Source: Fibrobacterota bacterium (lineage in GTDB: Bacteria > Fibrobacterota > Chitinivibrionia > Chitinivibrionales > Chitinispirillaceae). Taken from it: a DNA stretch of 64,000 nucleotides. The notes beneath the pieces were generated by a model, which was given only the letters and a program-made list of their open reading frames with translations, searched no databases and was not told the DNA's origin. Location: the NCBI GenBank assembly GCA_023412475.1, contig JAEYNR010000012.1:13968-77967 (forward strand). Direction: 5' to 3'. The number at the start of each line of letters is the position of its first letter. Position 1 is the stretch's first letter. Shown here one piece after another: positions 36,309-46,900 of the stretch. The position numbers were made by a program, and so were the translations under genes.

Positions 36309-36588
36309 TTGAGACAACTGTCAGTCCAGTCTACATTAAACAGATATCCTTCTGACCCGGTAAACATCAATATCAAATCGTGGTTAGCAGTAACTTTTGT
36401 ATAAGACATTCGAAGATATTATCGTCATGCCAGCCACCGGTGCTTTTTATCTCACAAGAGCCTGCAGCGGTCCGTTAAATACTATCAATTCTGACTTCGA
36501 TAGTACCACCGCTGCTATTACACCCTATATGGAATTGGACTTCCTCAGCACTGTCATCATGTACAACAGGCAGTGCTGTATGCAAAAT
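36309..36588 (-). pseudogene. Degenerate CBM6 module
   Basis: Read on the minus strand in three successive frames, the sequence gives EEVQFHIGCNSSGGTIEVRI, then AGSCEIKSTGGWHDDNIFEC, then VTANHDLILMFTGSEGYLFN and VDW. This follows the order of the intact CBM6 in the GH43 protein at 40.7-41.0 kb (GGTIELRLGS, TGGWTTWETFTC, NDLYLVFKGSGEPYRLNW). Two frameshifts and a stop make it non-functional. It lies just downstream of the GH5 gene on the same strand. Confidence 0.8.
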
Positions 36589-37989
36589 CTATTTTAAAAT
36601 GTAAATGTTTTTTGAAGTTGAATTATTATTAGTTTTCAATTGAAGTATGTATTCTCCTGATGATAATTTATTTGATGGAAACTTAATAATATGACTTCCT
36701 GCCGATTGGTTAAATTTTAAGATATTATAAACATTCTTTCCCATGAGGTTGTAAATATTCAACTCAATACTGGAAGACCTTGACATCGAATAGTGTATTT
36801 TACCTGATGAAACAGTAAGATTATTAGAAACAGCTTTTCTGGTGATCACATGCTCAAACGATGTTCCATCATCTACACCTTTTATTATTCCATCAGCAAT
36901 TGAAGGGAATACCCATGCTTGTGTTTTCCTGTTTATGAGTGCAAAACCACCTGACTTTTCATATCCATTGTCCCACCAAACCGGAAGCATTCCTCTTAAC
37001 CTGACCTCACGGGCATAATATTCAGCATGAAATGCTCTGTCAGAAGTGTTTGATTTATCAATAGACCCCCATTCACCAACAACAACCGGGATCCCATTTT
37101 TTACAAACTTGTTTTCTATTCTATCAAGCTCATCAATACATTCAGATTTATCTTTATCACTGCCCCACGAAGATGTTGCACCTTCGCCTGTATTCATGGT
37201 GAAATTATATGGCCAGTAGGTATGCTGTGAGATGATTATTCGCTTATCGTTATTAGGAATAACCAGAGCATCCTGTGCAACATCCATTGCAGTTGCAGCA
37301 TGTGTTGGAATCATAATATGTCTTTTTTCGTTATTGCCACCACTATTTCGGATGGTGTTAACAATTGCCAGGTTATAATCATTGAGGATATTTCGCGCTT
37401 CGGCTGTACCACCTGACCATTCATATTGGGTCCCATACAGGCGAGGTTCATTTAAAGTTTCAAAAATCAAATAATCACTGTAGTCCTTGAACCTCTCAGC
37501 TATCTGAGTCCAAATTTTGGTGATTTTATCTGTTACTTCATTTTGCGATGACGATGTAAGTGTTACCCATTCATCATGATGTGAATTGAGGATAGCATAC
37601 ATATCATTATCAAGTACGTAATTTATTACTTCTTCAACTCTGTCTATCCACTCATTGTCAATCGTAAAGGATGGAGCAGGGCCAAAATGCCCATTCCAGG
37701 TTACCGGTACCCTTACTGTTTTAAACCCTTTTGCCTTTATTGCATCGATCAATGCTTTTGTGGTCTTGGGATTTCCCCAGCAAGTCTCAGTATTTAAGCC
37801 ACTCACACCGTCAGCCCAGGCATCCAACGTATTGCCAAGATTCCATCCAACTTTCATATCATATACAATCTGCATCGAAGATAGATTACGCATTACTCCT
37901 GCAGCATTGGTTGAGTTCCAAAGTGTACCTATAGAAAACAAGGTGATTAACAGATGTAACTTAAGATTGACAACGATTCTTTTTGCCAT
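36589..37989 (-). CDS. GH5 endoglucanase with C-terminal sorting-like domain
   Basis: 466 residues. Signal peptide at 1-30. GH5 barrel at about 40-385: GWNLGNTLDAW, TVRVPVTW, acid/base Glu in FETLNEP, HTYWPYNF, nucleophile Glu in VVVGEWGS, and WWDNG. These fit cellulases/xyloglucanases of the GH5_4 or GH5_2 kind. The last 75 residues form a beta domain (IELNIYNLMGKNVYN ... GEYILQLKT) like the type-A sorting domains of secreted T9SS cargo. ATG 37989. Preceded by 1.6 kb of non-coding DNA. Confidence 0.92.
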   Translation of the reverse strand: MAKRIVVNLKLHLLITLFSIGTLWNSTNAAGVMRNLSSMQIVYDMKVGWNLGNTLDAWADGVSGLNTETCWGNPKTTKALIDAIKAKGFKTVRVPVTWNGHFGPAPSFTIDNEWIDRVEEVINYVLDNDMYAILNSHHDEWVTLTSSSQNEVTDKITKIWTQIAERFKDYSDYLIFETLNEPRLYGTQYEWSGGTAEARNILNDYNLAIVNTIRNSGGNNEKRHIMIPTHAATAMDVAQDALVIPNNDKRIIISQHTYWPYNFTMNTGEGATSSWGSDKDKSECIDELDRIENKFVKNGIPVVVGEWGSIDKSNTSDRAFHAEYYAREVRLRGMLPVWWDNGYEKSGGFALINRKTQAWVFPSIADGIIKGVDDGTSFEHVITRKAVSNNLTVSSGKIHYSMSRSSSIELNIYNLMGKNVYNILKFNQSAGSHIIKFPSNKLSSGEYILQLKTNNNSTSKNIYILK

Positions 37990-39165
37990 TTTATTGTCCT
38001 TATTCGAATGAAATTAATTCAACTATCTAAAATAGAAAAAAACGTGATAATATTTAAGTTAGAAAAGGTTTTAATCAATACCAACTCTTAATATTGGTAA
38101 TTTTTTACAATTTACTAAAAATTTATTAAAAATCATAACGTTTTTCTCCGGTTTTATTTTAAATGACTGGACCTCTTCTGGGTATTATATGACACACTGC
38201 TCCAATTAGCCTAAAAACGAGGAAATAATATTTTTGTGTAGAACTAAATTTCAACATTTTTTAATAAATACCGATGATTCGGGCACTATATGGACAACCC
38301 TTCCAGGGATTATCAACAAGAAACCACTGGGTTTGCCAGAGGAGTAAAACAGCAAATTAGAACGTATAACGCTCTTCAAGTTTTTCTGATCCGCACCACA
38401 GCGGTACAATGTAACAAAGCGGCACTCGCTTTGGATTCATAAAGCTCTCAGGAGCAGTTGCGATAAAAACAAAATTTCCTCCTCTGCTGGTAGAATTAGA
38501 CTTATTCAATTCTTATTGTTTTGGTTAAGTACAATTCAGCTCCTTATTAAACTCGTTTCTTTAGCTACCATAAAAGGGCCGGCTCCTTCTGTCGTACACC
38601 AGTAAGACCTATAACGGCACACCAGCCGTTGTGTTTCGTATAGGGGCATTATCCCATAAGGAGGGCAATGACTTGAGCCAAATCATAACACTGTTGTGAA
38701 AGGAGTTTCAGCAAAAAAATTCTTAATAAATGAAATATGCGATAATTGGTGAATAAAGATTTTCTCAATAATAATAGTGTTCACTTTTATATAGAACCAC
38801 AATGCGTATAGAATCAATATGATAAAAAAAAAGATCTCATAATTGAAGAAATGTATGAGTGATTTGATGATCTCGATTAATAAAAAAATGCCTATATTAA
38901 TTGATAATGAATGGTTTAAAAAATGTATATCGCTTGAACATCTAATGTACGATCAGGAGGGAGAATATTAAAAGTAATAGATTTGTAAAATTATCTGAAA
39001 AAGATTCAGGCATTTATAAAACTATTGGTAGAAAGAAATATCAAATTGAAAGCTATACCTGCACTATTTATATTGTTTTATACAAGTTTTGTATGTATCT
39101 ACCATGGCAGATAACCGATTATTTAAAATTTTAACCGGTAAAAATTATCCATATAGACAGGCTGC
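37990..39165. other. Long A/T-rich non-coding region
   Basis: Almost 1.2 kb without an intact gene. It holds the GH5 promoter at the left and scattered short open stretches that I could not assign. It is part of the eroded stretch between GH5 and GH43. Confidence 0.45.
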
Positions 39166-39345
39166 CTAAATCCTTATGGTACTGTTCATGCAGAAACAAT
39201 ACACTGGGGTGGCCGGTATCGAAACAGAAGTTTATTCTGATGAAAGCGTATTATACTTTCATTCCGACAACACTTATCTAATCGAAGACTATGAACTATC
39301 AACATCTAATCAGAAGGAATTCCAAATCACAAAAATTAAATCCTA
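39166..39345 (+). pseudogene. Second CBM6 remnant (linker and N-terminal part)
   Basis: Frame 1 gives LNPYGTVHAETIHWGG, then after a +1 shift GIETEVYSDESVLYFHSDN. The intact GH43 gene downstream has NLNPYDTIQAETINIQSGIK followed by TDVCSDGGIMV at the same junction. This is therefore a decayed paralogue of a GH-CBM6 junction, 300 bp upstream of the intact gene, on the same strand. Confidence 0.75.
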
Positions 39346-39650
39346 AATAAATTCCAAGTTACAAAATCCTAAATTCTAAACAGGAATAAGAGCGTTTCAG
39401 CGCAGCTAAAGTATTCCAATTTAGATTTGTTTGTCTATCTTTCCTTGTTTAGAATCTGATAATTGGTTATCAGGATTTGTTCTGGATTTAGTGCTTACAG
39501 TTTCAGGATTTAATTGGAAGTAGGTAAATGGCCGGAATCGTGGAATATTCATAAAATCGATTGATGATTAAATCAATAACGAAAATGTAAATGATAAGAT
39601 GAGGAGAAAATATTAATAAATGTTTAAACAAAATAAAAATTGGAGGTAGT
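39346..39650. other. Intergenic, imperfect A/T-rich inverted repeat
   Basis: About 39374-39447 contains TTCTAAACAGGAA and TTCCTTGTTTAGAA as imperfect inverted arms with several AATCC-type direct repeats. The GH43 promoter must lie here. Confidence 0.45.
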
Positions 39651-41297
39651 ATGAACAGGTTTCTGGTTCCACTTTTAACTACTTGCATGGGTTCAGTTTT
39701 TATCGCTAATGCTGATAACCCTATTATAACTCAAAAGTACACCGCAGACCCAAATGCAATTGTATACAATGACAGGGTATATGTGTATTGTTCGCATGAT
39801 GATAATAATCCCGATGATGGTTTCAATATTTTTGATTATACTCTTGTTTCATCAGATGATATGGCAAACTGGACAGATCATGGTGAAGTATTTAACGTCA
39901 GACGGGATGCAAGTTGGGCAGATCAGGCTTATGCACCGGGTGCAGCAGTAAAAAATGATAAGGTATATCTCTATTTTCCTGATGGCGGTTCTCAAATCGG
40001 TGTTGCTGTTGCAGATAAACCGGAAGGACCATTTACAGATCCTATTAAAAAAGCTTTGATAACAAAAAGTATGCCTAATTGTAATGTCGAATGGTTATTT
40101 GATCCTGCAGCATATGTTGATACAGATGGGAAGGCATATCTTTATTTTGGAGGTGGTGGTAGCACTCCAGGAAATAATTTACGTGTAATTAAGCTTAATG
40201 ATGATATGATCTCTGTTAATGGGACTGCGGTAACAATCGAGGCCCCCAGGTCATTTGAAGCAGCATTTATGCATAAATATAATAATGTCTATTTTTTCAG
40301 TTATTCAAACGATTTTAAGGGCCCGCCTAATGCACAGATAGCCTATATGACAGGCAACAGTCCAATGCCTAGCTTTACCTTTAAAGGATCTGTTCTTGAT
40401 AATCCAGCTCTAAATGGACGGGATATCAATATGGGTAACAACAACCATGCATCAATTGTTGAGTACAAGGATAAATGGTATATCTTTTACCACGACAGAA
40501 GATTATCAAACAAGGTATACAAAAGAAGTGTCAGTGTTGACTTAGTTACTTATAATAATGATGGTACACAGATGAACAAAACAACTGTAACTACGGGAGT
40601 GCCACAGATAAAAAATCTGAATCCTTATGATACAATACAGGCAGAAACAATAAATATTCAGTCTGGAATCAAGACAGATGTTTGCAGTGATGGTGGCATC
40701 ATGGTAACCCAGATTTCTGATAAAGACTATATCCGTGTAAAAGGAGTTGATTTCGGTGATGGTGCCATTAAATTTGAGGCCAGAGCTGCCAGCGGTTCAT
40801 CTGGAGGTACTATTGAATTGCGATTAGGAAGTGAAGGAGGCACACTGGTTGGTACATGTAACATTAGTGGTACTGGTGGATGGACAACTTGGGAAACATT
40901 TACCTGTGAAATCAATAACTGCAAAGGTGTGAATGATCTGTACCTCGTTTTTAAAGGTTCTGGTGAACCCTATAGACTTAACTGGTACAGATTTATCAAT
41001 GAGACTGAGGTCAATACATCAAAAATTAACAAATTAAATGAATTTAAAAAAGTAAAAATTAATTGCACTAAGTCAGTTATTAAAACAGAATTCCAATCAC
41101 AGGATAATGGAACTGTTTCTTTAGGGGTTTATAATTTAAATGGGGTATCCATAAAGACAACATCATTTATGGCCAGAGCTGGTGAGTTTTATTCAAAAAG
41201 CCTTGATCTTTCAACAGTTCCGACTGGTTATTACATCGTTAAAATCATGAACGATAAAAATATGAAGCATGTTTCAAAAGTGCTTCTGACAAAGTAA
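39651..41297 (+). CDS. Secreted GH43 glycosidase with CBM6 and C-terminal sorting-like domain
   Basis: 548 residues. Signal peptide 1-22. Five-bladed propeller GH43 domain at about 25-320: general-base Asp in TADPNAIVYNDRVYVY, pKa-modulating Asp in WLFDPAAYVDTDG, acid Glu in APRSFEAAFMH. CBM6 at about 325-450 (QAETINIQSG, SGGTIELRLGS, DLYLVFKGSG, LNWYRF). The last 80 residues are a sorting-like beta domain (VSLGVYNLNGVSIKT ... PTGYYIVKI). Likely acts on arabinoxylan or related side chains. GGAGG before ATG; hairpin downstream. Confidence 0.93.
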   Translation: MNRFLVPLLTTCMGSVFIANADNPIITQKYTADPNAIVYNDRVYVYCSHDDNNPDDGFNIFDYTLVSSDDMANWTDHGEVFNVRRDASWADQAYAPGAAVKNDKVYLYFPDGGSQIGVAVADKPEGPFTDPIKKALITKSMPNCNVEWLFDPAAYVDTDGKAYLYFGGGGSTPGNNLRVIKLNDDMISVNGTAVTIEAPRSFEAAFMHKYNNVYFFSYSNDFKGPPNAQIAYMTGNSPMPSFTFKGSVLDNPALNGRDINMGNNNHASIVEYKDKWYIFYHDRRLSNKVYKRSVSVDLVTYNNDGTQMNKTTVTTGVPQIKNLNPYDTIQAETINIQSGIKTDVCSDGGIMVTQISDKDYIRVKGVDFGDGAIKFEARAASGSSGGTIELRLGSEGGTLVGTCNISGTGGWTTWETFTCEINNCKGVNDLYLVFKGSGEPYRLNWYRFINETEVNTSKINKLNEFKKVKINCTKSVIKTEFQSQDNGTVSLGVYNLNGVSIKTTSFMARAGEFYSKSLDLSTVPTGYYIVKIMNDKNMKHVSKVLLTK

Positions 41298-41312
41298 ATT
41301 TTTGCACCTGAA

Positions 41313-41346
41313 CGTCTTTGCGGGGGAAATTCCCCCCGCAAAGACG
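41313..41346 (+). terminator. Strong hairpin after GH43
   Basis: CGTCTTTGCGGGGG and CCCCCGCAAAGACG form a 14-bp perfect stem with a 6-nt loop. No U-tract follows, so it may stabilise the mRNA end or act as a Rho-independent stop without the tract. Confidence 0.65.
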
Positions 41347-41408
41347 CTGGTTCTTCGCTCCCTGAATGTAACCTGGAAAGAGAACAACACGCATTCCAAG
41401 GGCAAGGT

Positions 41409-41590
41409 AGGTTCAGAGGTTTAAGATGTTTAAGAATTCTTATTAGCTCTGAAAGAGCGTCTTATAATAGCCCAGGCTTCCAAGCCTGGGTGGATGAAAA
41501 ATAAAAAGCATTTTCCGGAATCCAAGCCCTGTAAGGGCGCATTATTTCAGCACCGGGCAACGCCCCGTGCGGTTCAGGGGTCTTCATCAT
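41409..41590. repeat. Non-coding repeat element, copy 2
   Basis: Inverted partner of the 33118-33420 element: shared blocks contain AATTCTTATTAGCTCTGAA, the AGCCCAGGCTTCCAAGCCTGGGT palindrome region, and TTTTCCGGAATCCAAGCCC. This copy lacks the VNTR. Confidence 0.85.
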
Positions 41591-41761
41591 TTCTGTATTA
41601 ACATTCCTTATTAGTCATTCGATATTCGATATTTATTTCTCATCATTACCATTTCTTTTCCGTGCGGTTTAAAAGCGATAATACCAAAAAAAAAAGAATC
41701 CCCCATATGGGAGATTCTTACATACATACAATAAAGGGGGGAGCCTGTTATTGTAAGTATC

Positions 41762-43201
41762 TTACGGTATATTATCAGATTTGACTTCCCAGTTATTGTC
41801 TGTACAATACTTGCAGCCTCCTCCGACAAGGTAAGCTTTTCCTGTAGCTCCAGTGTCACCTTTTAACCACCAGTTATGCCAGGCCAGAAGAATCTTAGTA
41901 AACTCTCCACCATTTCTTTCCCATAGATCTCCGCCGTGACCGTAACTTTTATGGCTGAAAAACATAATCGGATGGCCAAGAGGTGCAATTCCATTGTAAT
42001 CTCTCAGTCCATTAGTGTAAGCGCCGGTGTTATCCTGGTGACCCTCAAGAATCAGCACTGGTGTGTGTACCGCATCCCATAATTGTCTATTTTCATTAAA
42101 TGATCCACTGCTTGTAATTCCCCAGGTTGTGGTTCGAGGGTCTTTAGCAGTACCCATTGCTAACATACCACCACACGAAAATCCATTTGCGGCTGTTTTA
42201 GTGGTATCAAGACTCTGGTAATAAGGGCTGCAGGGTTTACTGTTTTGAGCAATTGCCCAGGTTACGTATTTAAGAAGTAAGTCTGACATCTCCATTGCGC
42301 GTGATCCACTACCTCCTGGTAGTCCATCGGCAATTACAAAGTAACCATGAGAGGCTAATTCTTTCAAGGCTGCTTCATTATCGGTGCCATTTCTTGAGCA
42401 GGCTCCATTACCCCAGGTGAAAATGGGATAGTTTTTCCCTGGGCCCATGTCAGAAGGTCTATATATAGTGCCTTCATTGATACCTTGTTCGGAGTTTGTT
42501 TCAATAACAACCTTATGGGGACCACTGCCAGATTGATTATCTTTGTGAACTTTAGATTGTGTACATGTAACATTGTCTATAATTTCAAGAACGATATCGA
42601 TTGTTTCTTCAAATGAAGAAACTGGTACTGTTTTGGTCTTGTATCCTAAGGCTGAGGCCTGAAGAGAGTCGACTGCGGCTTGAATTTTTGATGTTTTATT
42701 GCTGCTCTGAGACGATGTTGCAGTGGTAACTGTGTTAAGCCCATTCATTAAAGGGGTATAGCGAAATACTTCTGAATGGTTATCGATTGTTATTCGAATG
42801 AGTAACATATTTCTGGCAGAAAGGTATTTATTAAACTCAAACAGGTAATCCCCTGCAGAAAGATTGTTTCTGGTTATTTTATTTAGAAGCTTACCATTCA
42901 AATCAAAAAAATCGATAACCAACTGGGATGACTTGGTCAGTTGCAGGTTGATCATGTTGTTCTTAAAAGAGATGTTGCTGTTTGTCTTTTGAAATGAAAA
43001 GTTATTAACAGAAGAAATTTCTGCAACAAGTGAGTAGGCCCCTGATTCGTCGGTAGTGTCTGCGAGCTGTTTTGATTTCAGATTGATAATAGCACCATGA
43101 ATTGCTTTATCGTTATTGTCAGTTACTTTTCCTGTAATAGCAATGTTTTGGGCCTGCAAAGCCACTGTTGCGAATAGCACTATTAATGTCCGGCGTATCA
43201 T
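41762..43201 (-). CDS. Secreted alpha/beta-hydrolase (PET-hydrolase/chlorophyllase-like) with N-terminal accessory domains
   Basis: 479 residues. Signal peptide 1-17. A carboxypeptidase-regulatory-like beta domain (AITGKVTDNNDKAIHGA ... SGAYSL) is followed by a sorting-like module (VIDFFDLNGKLLNKI ... FRYTP) and a Ser/Thr linker. From about 215 a hydrolase domain follows: GTIYRPSDMGPGKNYPIFTW, nucleophile GFSCGGMLAMG, then EGHQDNTGA (Asp) and KSYGHGGD (His). Family resembles secreted esterases of plant-wall degraders; the substrate is not predictable. The accessory domains are N-terminal, unlike in its GH neighbours. Confidence 0.85.
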   Translation of the reverse strand: MIRRTLIVLFATVALQAQNIAITGKVTDNNDKAIHGAIINLKSKQLADTTDESGAYSLVAEISSVNNFSFQKTNSNISFKNNMINLQLTKSSQLVIDFFDLNGKLLNKITRNNLSAGDYLFEFNKYLSARNMLLIRITIDNHSEVFRYTPLMNGLNTVTTATSSQSSNKTSKIQAAVDSLQASALGYKTKTVPVSSFEETIDIVLEIIDNVTCTQSKVHKDNQSGSGPHKVVIETNSEQGINEGTIYRPSDMGPGKNYPIFTWGNGACSRNGTDNEAALKELASHGYFVIADGLPGGSGSRAMEMSDLLLKYVTWAIAQNSKPCSPYYQSLDTTKTAANGFSCGGMLAMGTAKDPRTTTWGITSSGSFNENRQLWDAVHTPVLILEGHQDNTGAYTNGLRDYNGIAPLGHPIMFFSHKSYGHGGDLWERNGGEFTKILLAWHNWWLKGDTGATGKAYLVGGGCKYCTDNNWEVKSDNIP

Positions 43202-43971
43202 ATAAGCCTCCCTTTTGTGGAAATTTTTTATCCATATTTAACATTATTATCCAAACACCCGGTTTGATTGAAGAATCGATTTACACAAAAAATATTCTCA
43301 TGCTTTTTTCTGTATTAACCGCTTCATTATAGATAAAATTGAAGAAACTGAAATGCCTTTAGTGTTAAAACGTTAATTGGATCATTTGTGATAATATATA
43401 AAAAAAATGGTAACAAATTGCTTTATTTTTTACTCTAACCTGCTTTTATAATTATTTACCTTGGTTTTTTGATAAAAAACAATGTGTCGTAATATGAAAA
43501 TTATTAATAATCAGTAACATAGATAGTGTCTAACCTATTTGATAGATAAAAAAAATATTAGTAGGTTTTTCAAAAAAAAATTAGAAGTTCATTTAGTTTA
43601 GCATGAAAAGAGGTAAAAAAAGAAAAAACATATAAAAAAAAAGGTAACGATTGAATTGATCGCATATCAGGTACAAATGAGTGAGGGGTTTTAGTCCTGC
43701 CAGTTACAGAATTTTCATCCTGAAGTTCTTAAGCAACCCTGCCGCTGTTGTCTGAGATATTTTCCCAGTCTCCACAAACATGAACCCTTCCCGGGTTGCT
43801 GACACCCATATATCTTTCCATTTTCTTGCGTCTTTTATCTCTGAGTGCTATTTTTACCCTTCCAACGGGTTCCAGGAGAGGAGTAATTTGAGCATTACAG
43901 CTTCTTTGATCAACTCAAGATACCAAGAGAATAACATCAACCATTTTAATGTACCTAGCAGGTGAACCCCT
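43202..43971. other. Intergenic, very A/T-rich, divergent promoters
   Basis: About 770 bp between the esterase and tamB. Poly-A runs dominate 43380-43660. Near tamB, AGCAACCC (43732) and GGGTTGCT (43793) form a loose inverted pair. No gene or known riboswitch recognised. Confidence 0.4.
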
Positions 43972-46900
43972 ATGAAGCGTTTTTTAACTATTTTTGCAGT
44001 CTCAGTTACTATAGTTCTGCTTCTTTTGATCGCTGCAGTAGCCCTTGTAGCCCGATCAAATTCAGTTCAACAGGCTATTATCGATCAAATCAACAGAGCA
44101 ATTCCAGGAAAATTCTCTATCGAGAGGATCGCTTTATCCCCACTGGCTATAAAAGTCGAAATCAATGACTTTGTGTTTGCCGACTCTTCGGGAAATGAGC
44201 TGGCTGGAATTAAGCACCTATATATAGACATATCCAGCATTGCACTTTTACGAAAAAAAGTTCTTATTCGCCGGGCATCGATCGAGTACCCACGTGTAGT
44301 GCTCGATATCGATTCAACAGGATCAATTTCGCTTCTCAAGGCGCTTGTCGCCAGCGACCAATCGAAATCTGAAAGTAAGCCATCACCTTCTGACAGCTTT
44401 GCTCTACCGATGGCTATAGAACTTCAAAACCTGAGCATTGTTGATGGCAATATCCTTTTTGCTTCCGGAGCACAAAACATCAGTGTAGGTGCGCATGGAC
44501 TTTCCATCAAGGCAAATGGCCAGAGTGGGTCTTTTTCGGCTGATCTGGAATTAAGCTTCGATTCGCTCAGTCTGGGGTTGAAAGATGGTTTAATAAGTAT
44601 ATATGACCTTCTTTTAATGGCACAGATGCGTGAAATGAACCTTGATACAGTTTTAGTGAGGGGGCGTACTGCAGGCTCCTCGTTTCTTGTTAAAGGAAGC
44701 GCTAAGAAGCCTTTTGATGATCCACTGATCAACCTTGCATTGAATGCAAATGTTGCACTTCGAGAAATTTCAACTTTTGTTGGAAATGACCTTGCGCTTG
44801 AAGGTGCTACTGCAATTGATGCGAGGTTTTCGGGCAGAATAGGGAATCCGGATAAGGCCAGGATCGTTGTCCTCAGCAGTGGTGCCTCTGTCGCAGGATA
44901 TAAAATCGACTCCCTTTATTGTGCAACTAACCTGATGGATCGTGTAGTGCACATCGCACCGCTTTCAATCAAAGCTGGTGTGGGCTGTATGGATATAAAC
45001 GGAAGCGTGGATGCACGAAGGATGTTTCCGGATGGGTTTACCGGTGCACAAGCCTCCATGCAGGAACTTGCCTATCAGATGTATGTGAAAGCAGAGCAGT
45101 TTCTGCTTGACACACTGCTTCCGGGTATGTCGGGAGCTGCAGACATCAACTTAGCGATTAATGGGAAAGGGGTAGATCCCGATTCGATTACTGCAGATGT
45201 GGCAATGAACGCGGGTGTACAATCGTTTCGTCTCGATTCTTTAAAGATGCCTCTAAATGCAGCAGTTGCCTGTTCTGCAACTGTAAAAGGTGGAGAAGCT
45301 CAGGTGAGCCAGCTTAATGCAGTTTTGGGTGAGACAGAGTTGTCTATCTCAGGAGCCTACCATCTTGCATCCGGAGCTGTCAAAGGGATACTGGAAGCTA
45401 ATGTGCCTTCAATTTCCGCTTTACTTGAATGTGTTTTTCCGGTTGACAGTATTGACGGCCGGGTGCAGCTGACTGCTCGTGTCGGTGGTGATATCAAGCA
45501 TCCTCAGGCACTGATAGATCTTGAAGTAGATTCGGTGGTTTATAAAACGATGCCTTCCGGTCAAATCGAACTCGCTGCTCAACTTGACAGTAGTGGCATG
45601 GCAACTGTGAATAAGCTGGATGTCGCGCTTGGTAAATCACAGATTTCGATCAAGGGAAATGCCCGTGTGTTAGAGAACGGAGCTCCTTTAAATGCTGAAA
45701 AAATCACATTCGACTGCTCACTTGCCACTCCAGGAATCTTTGTTGAAGATTTTGTCGATTCTGTAACTGCCCGCATAGAAATTGGGGCTGCTGTTAGAGG
45801 AACAATATCAGATCTGTATGGCCATGTTAATCTTAAAACAGGGGAGATCGCTGCTGCAGGACAGGTCATAGAGCAAGTGAGTCTCGATGCTAATCTGGAA
45901 AAGCAACGGGTATTGATCGAACCTCTTGAAATTTCTCTCTTTCCAGGAGCTTCACTCTCTGTTGCCGGCTGGGCATCAATTAAGGACTCATTTGATCTCA
46001 GGCTCTCTACCAGTGGTATCGAACTTGCATCGGTTCCACAGCTAGCAAAAGCGATAGATTCGCTTTCCGGAACTGCATCAGTTTCGATACACGCAGAAGG
46101 AACCTACCCGGAACCTAAGGCTAAGGGAAAAATAACGGTTAACAAAATAAAGTCTGGTAAGTATCCGATCGATGATGTCGATTTGCAGTTTGGTTTTGAG
46201 AACCAGCGGATTGAGATCAAGGGAGCTGCGGTTGCAGTGTTAGATGGCTTTTATGATTTATCAAATAAGGGGTTTTCGTTAAATGCTGTTTTGGATACTC
46301 TTCAACTGCGGCCTTTTCTGGCAATGACCGGACAAGAGCTTGATGGTGTTCTGGAAGCAGCGATACGCTTGGCAGGAACTACAGACAACCTTGAAGCTAT
46401 TGATGGGGACATGACCATAAAAAAACTCTTTGTAAATTATAATAAAGAGCAGGTAATCGAAACACGTGATCTGCGTATGGTACTTGAGGATAAACATTAT
46501 TCTATACCTGACTTTTCGATTCTTCTTGCCGGCAATGGGAAATTAGTCGGTCATGCCAGTGGGCAGATTGATGGTTCGCATGATGCTATGCTTAAAGGAA
46601 TCGTACCTTTGACTGTTGTGCAATACTTTGCGCCCGATCAGGATGAGATCGAGGGACGAATAACAATTGATGCACTTTTTAGTGGTACGACAAAGGAGCA
46701 TACGCTTAAAGCTGAACTGCGCCCTGAAAACATTGCCATGGCTATTCCAGGACTCTCCCAACGGCTTCATTCGCTAAATGGACTTATTGTAGCTACAAAA
46801 GATGGAGTGCGGATCGAGTCGCTCAACGCAGGAATTGGAACAGGATCGATTCGCGCAAAAGCTAATCTCAAGCTTGATGCACTTTCACCTTCGGATATGG

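Noticed and set aside
36397..36597. Plus-strand 66-codon frame
   Set aside because: Antisense to the decayed CBM6 module, which explains the sequence better.
43681..43971. Cobalamin or other riboswitch before tamB
   Set aside because: Only an 8-bp loose inverted pair is present; no conserved riboswitch core was found.
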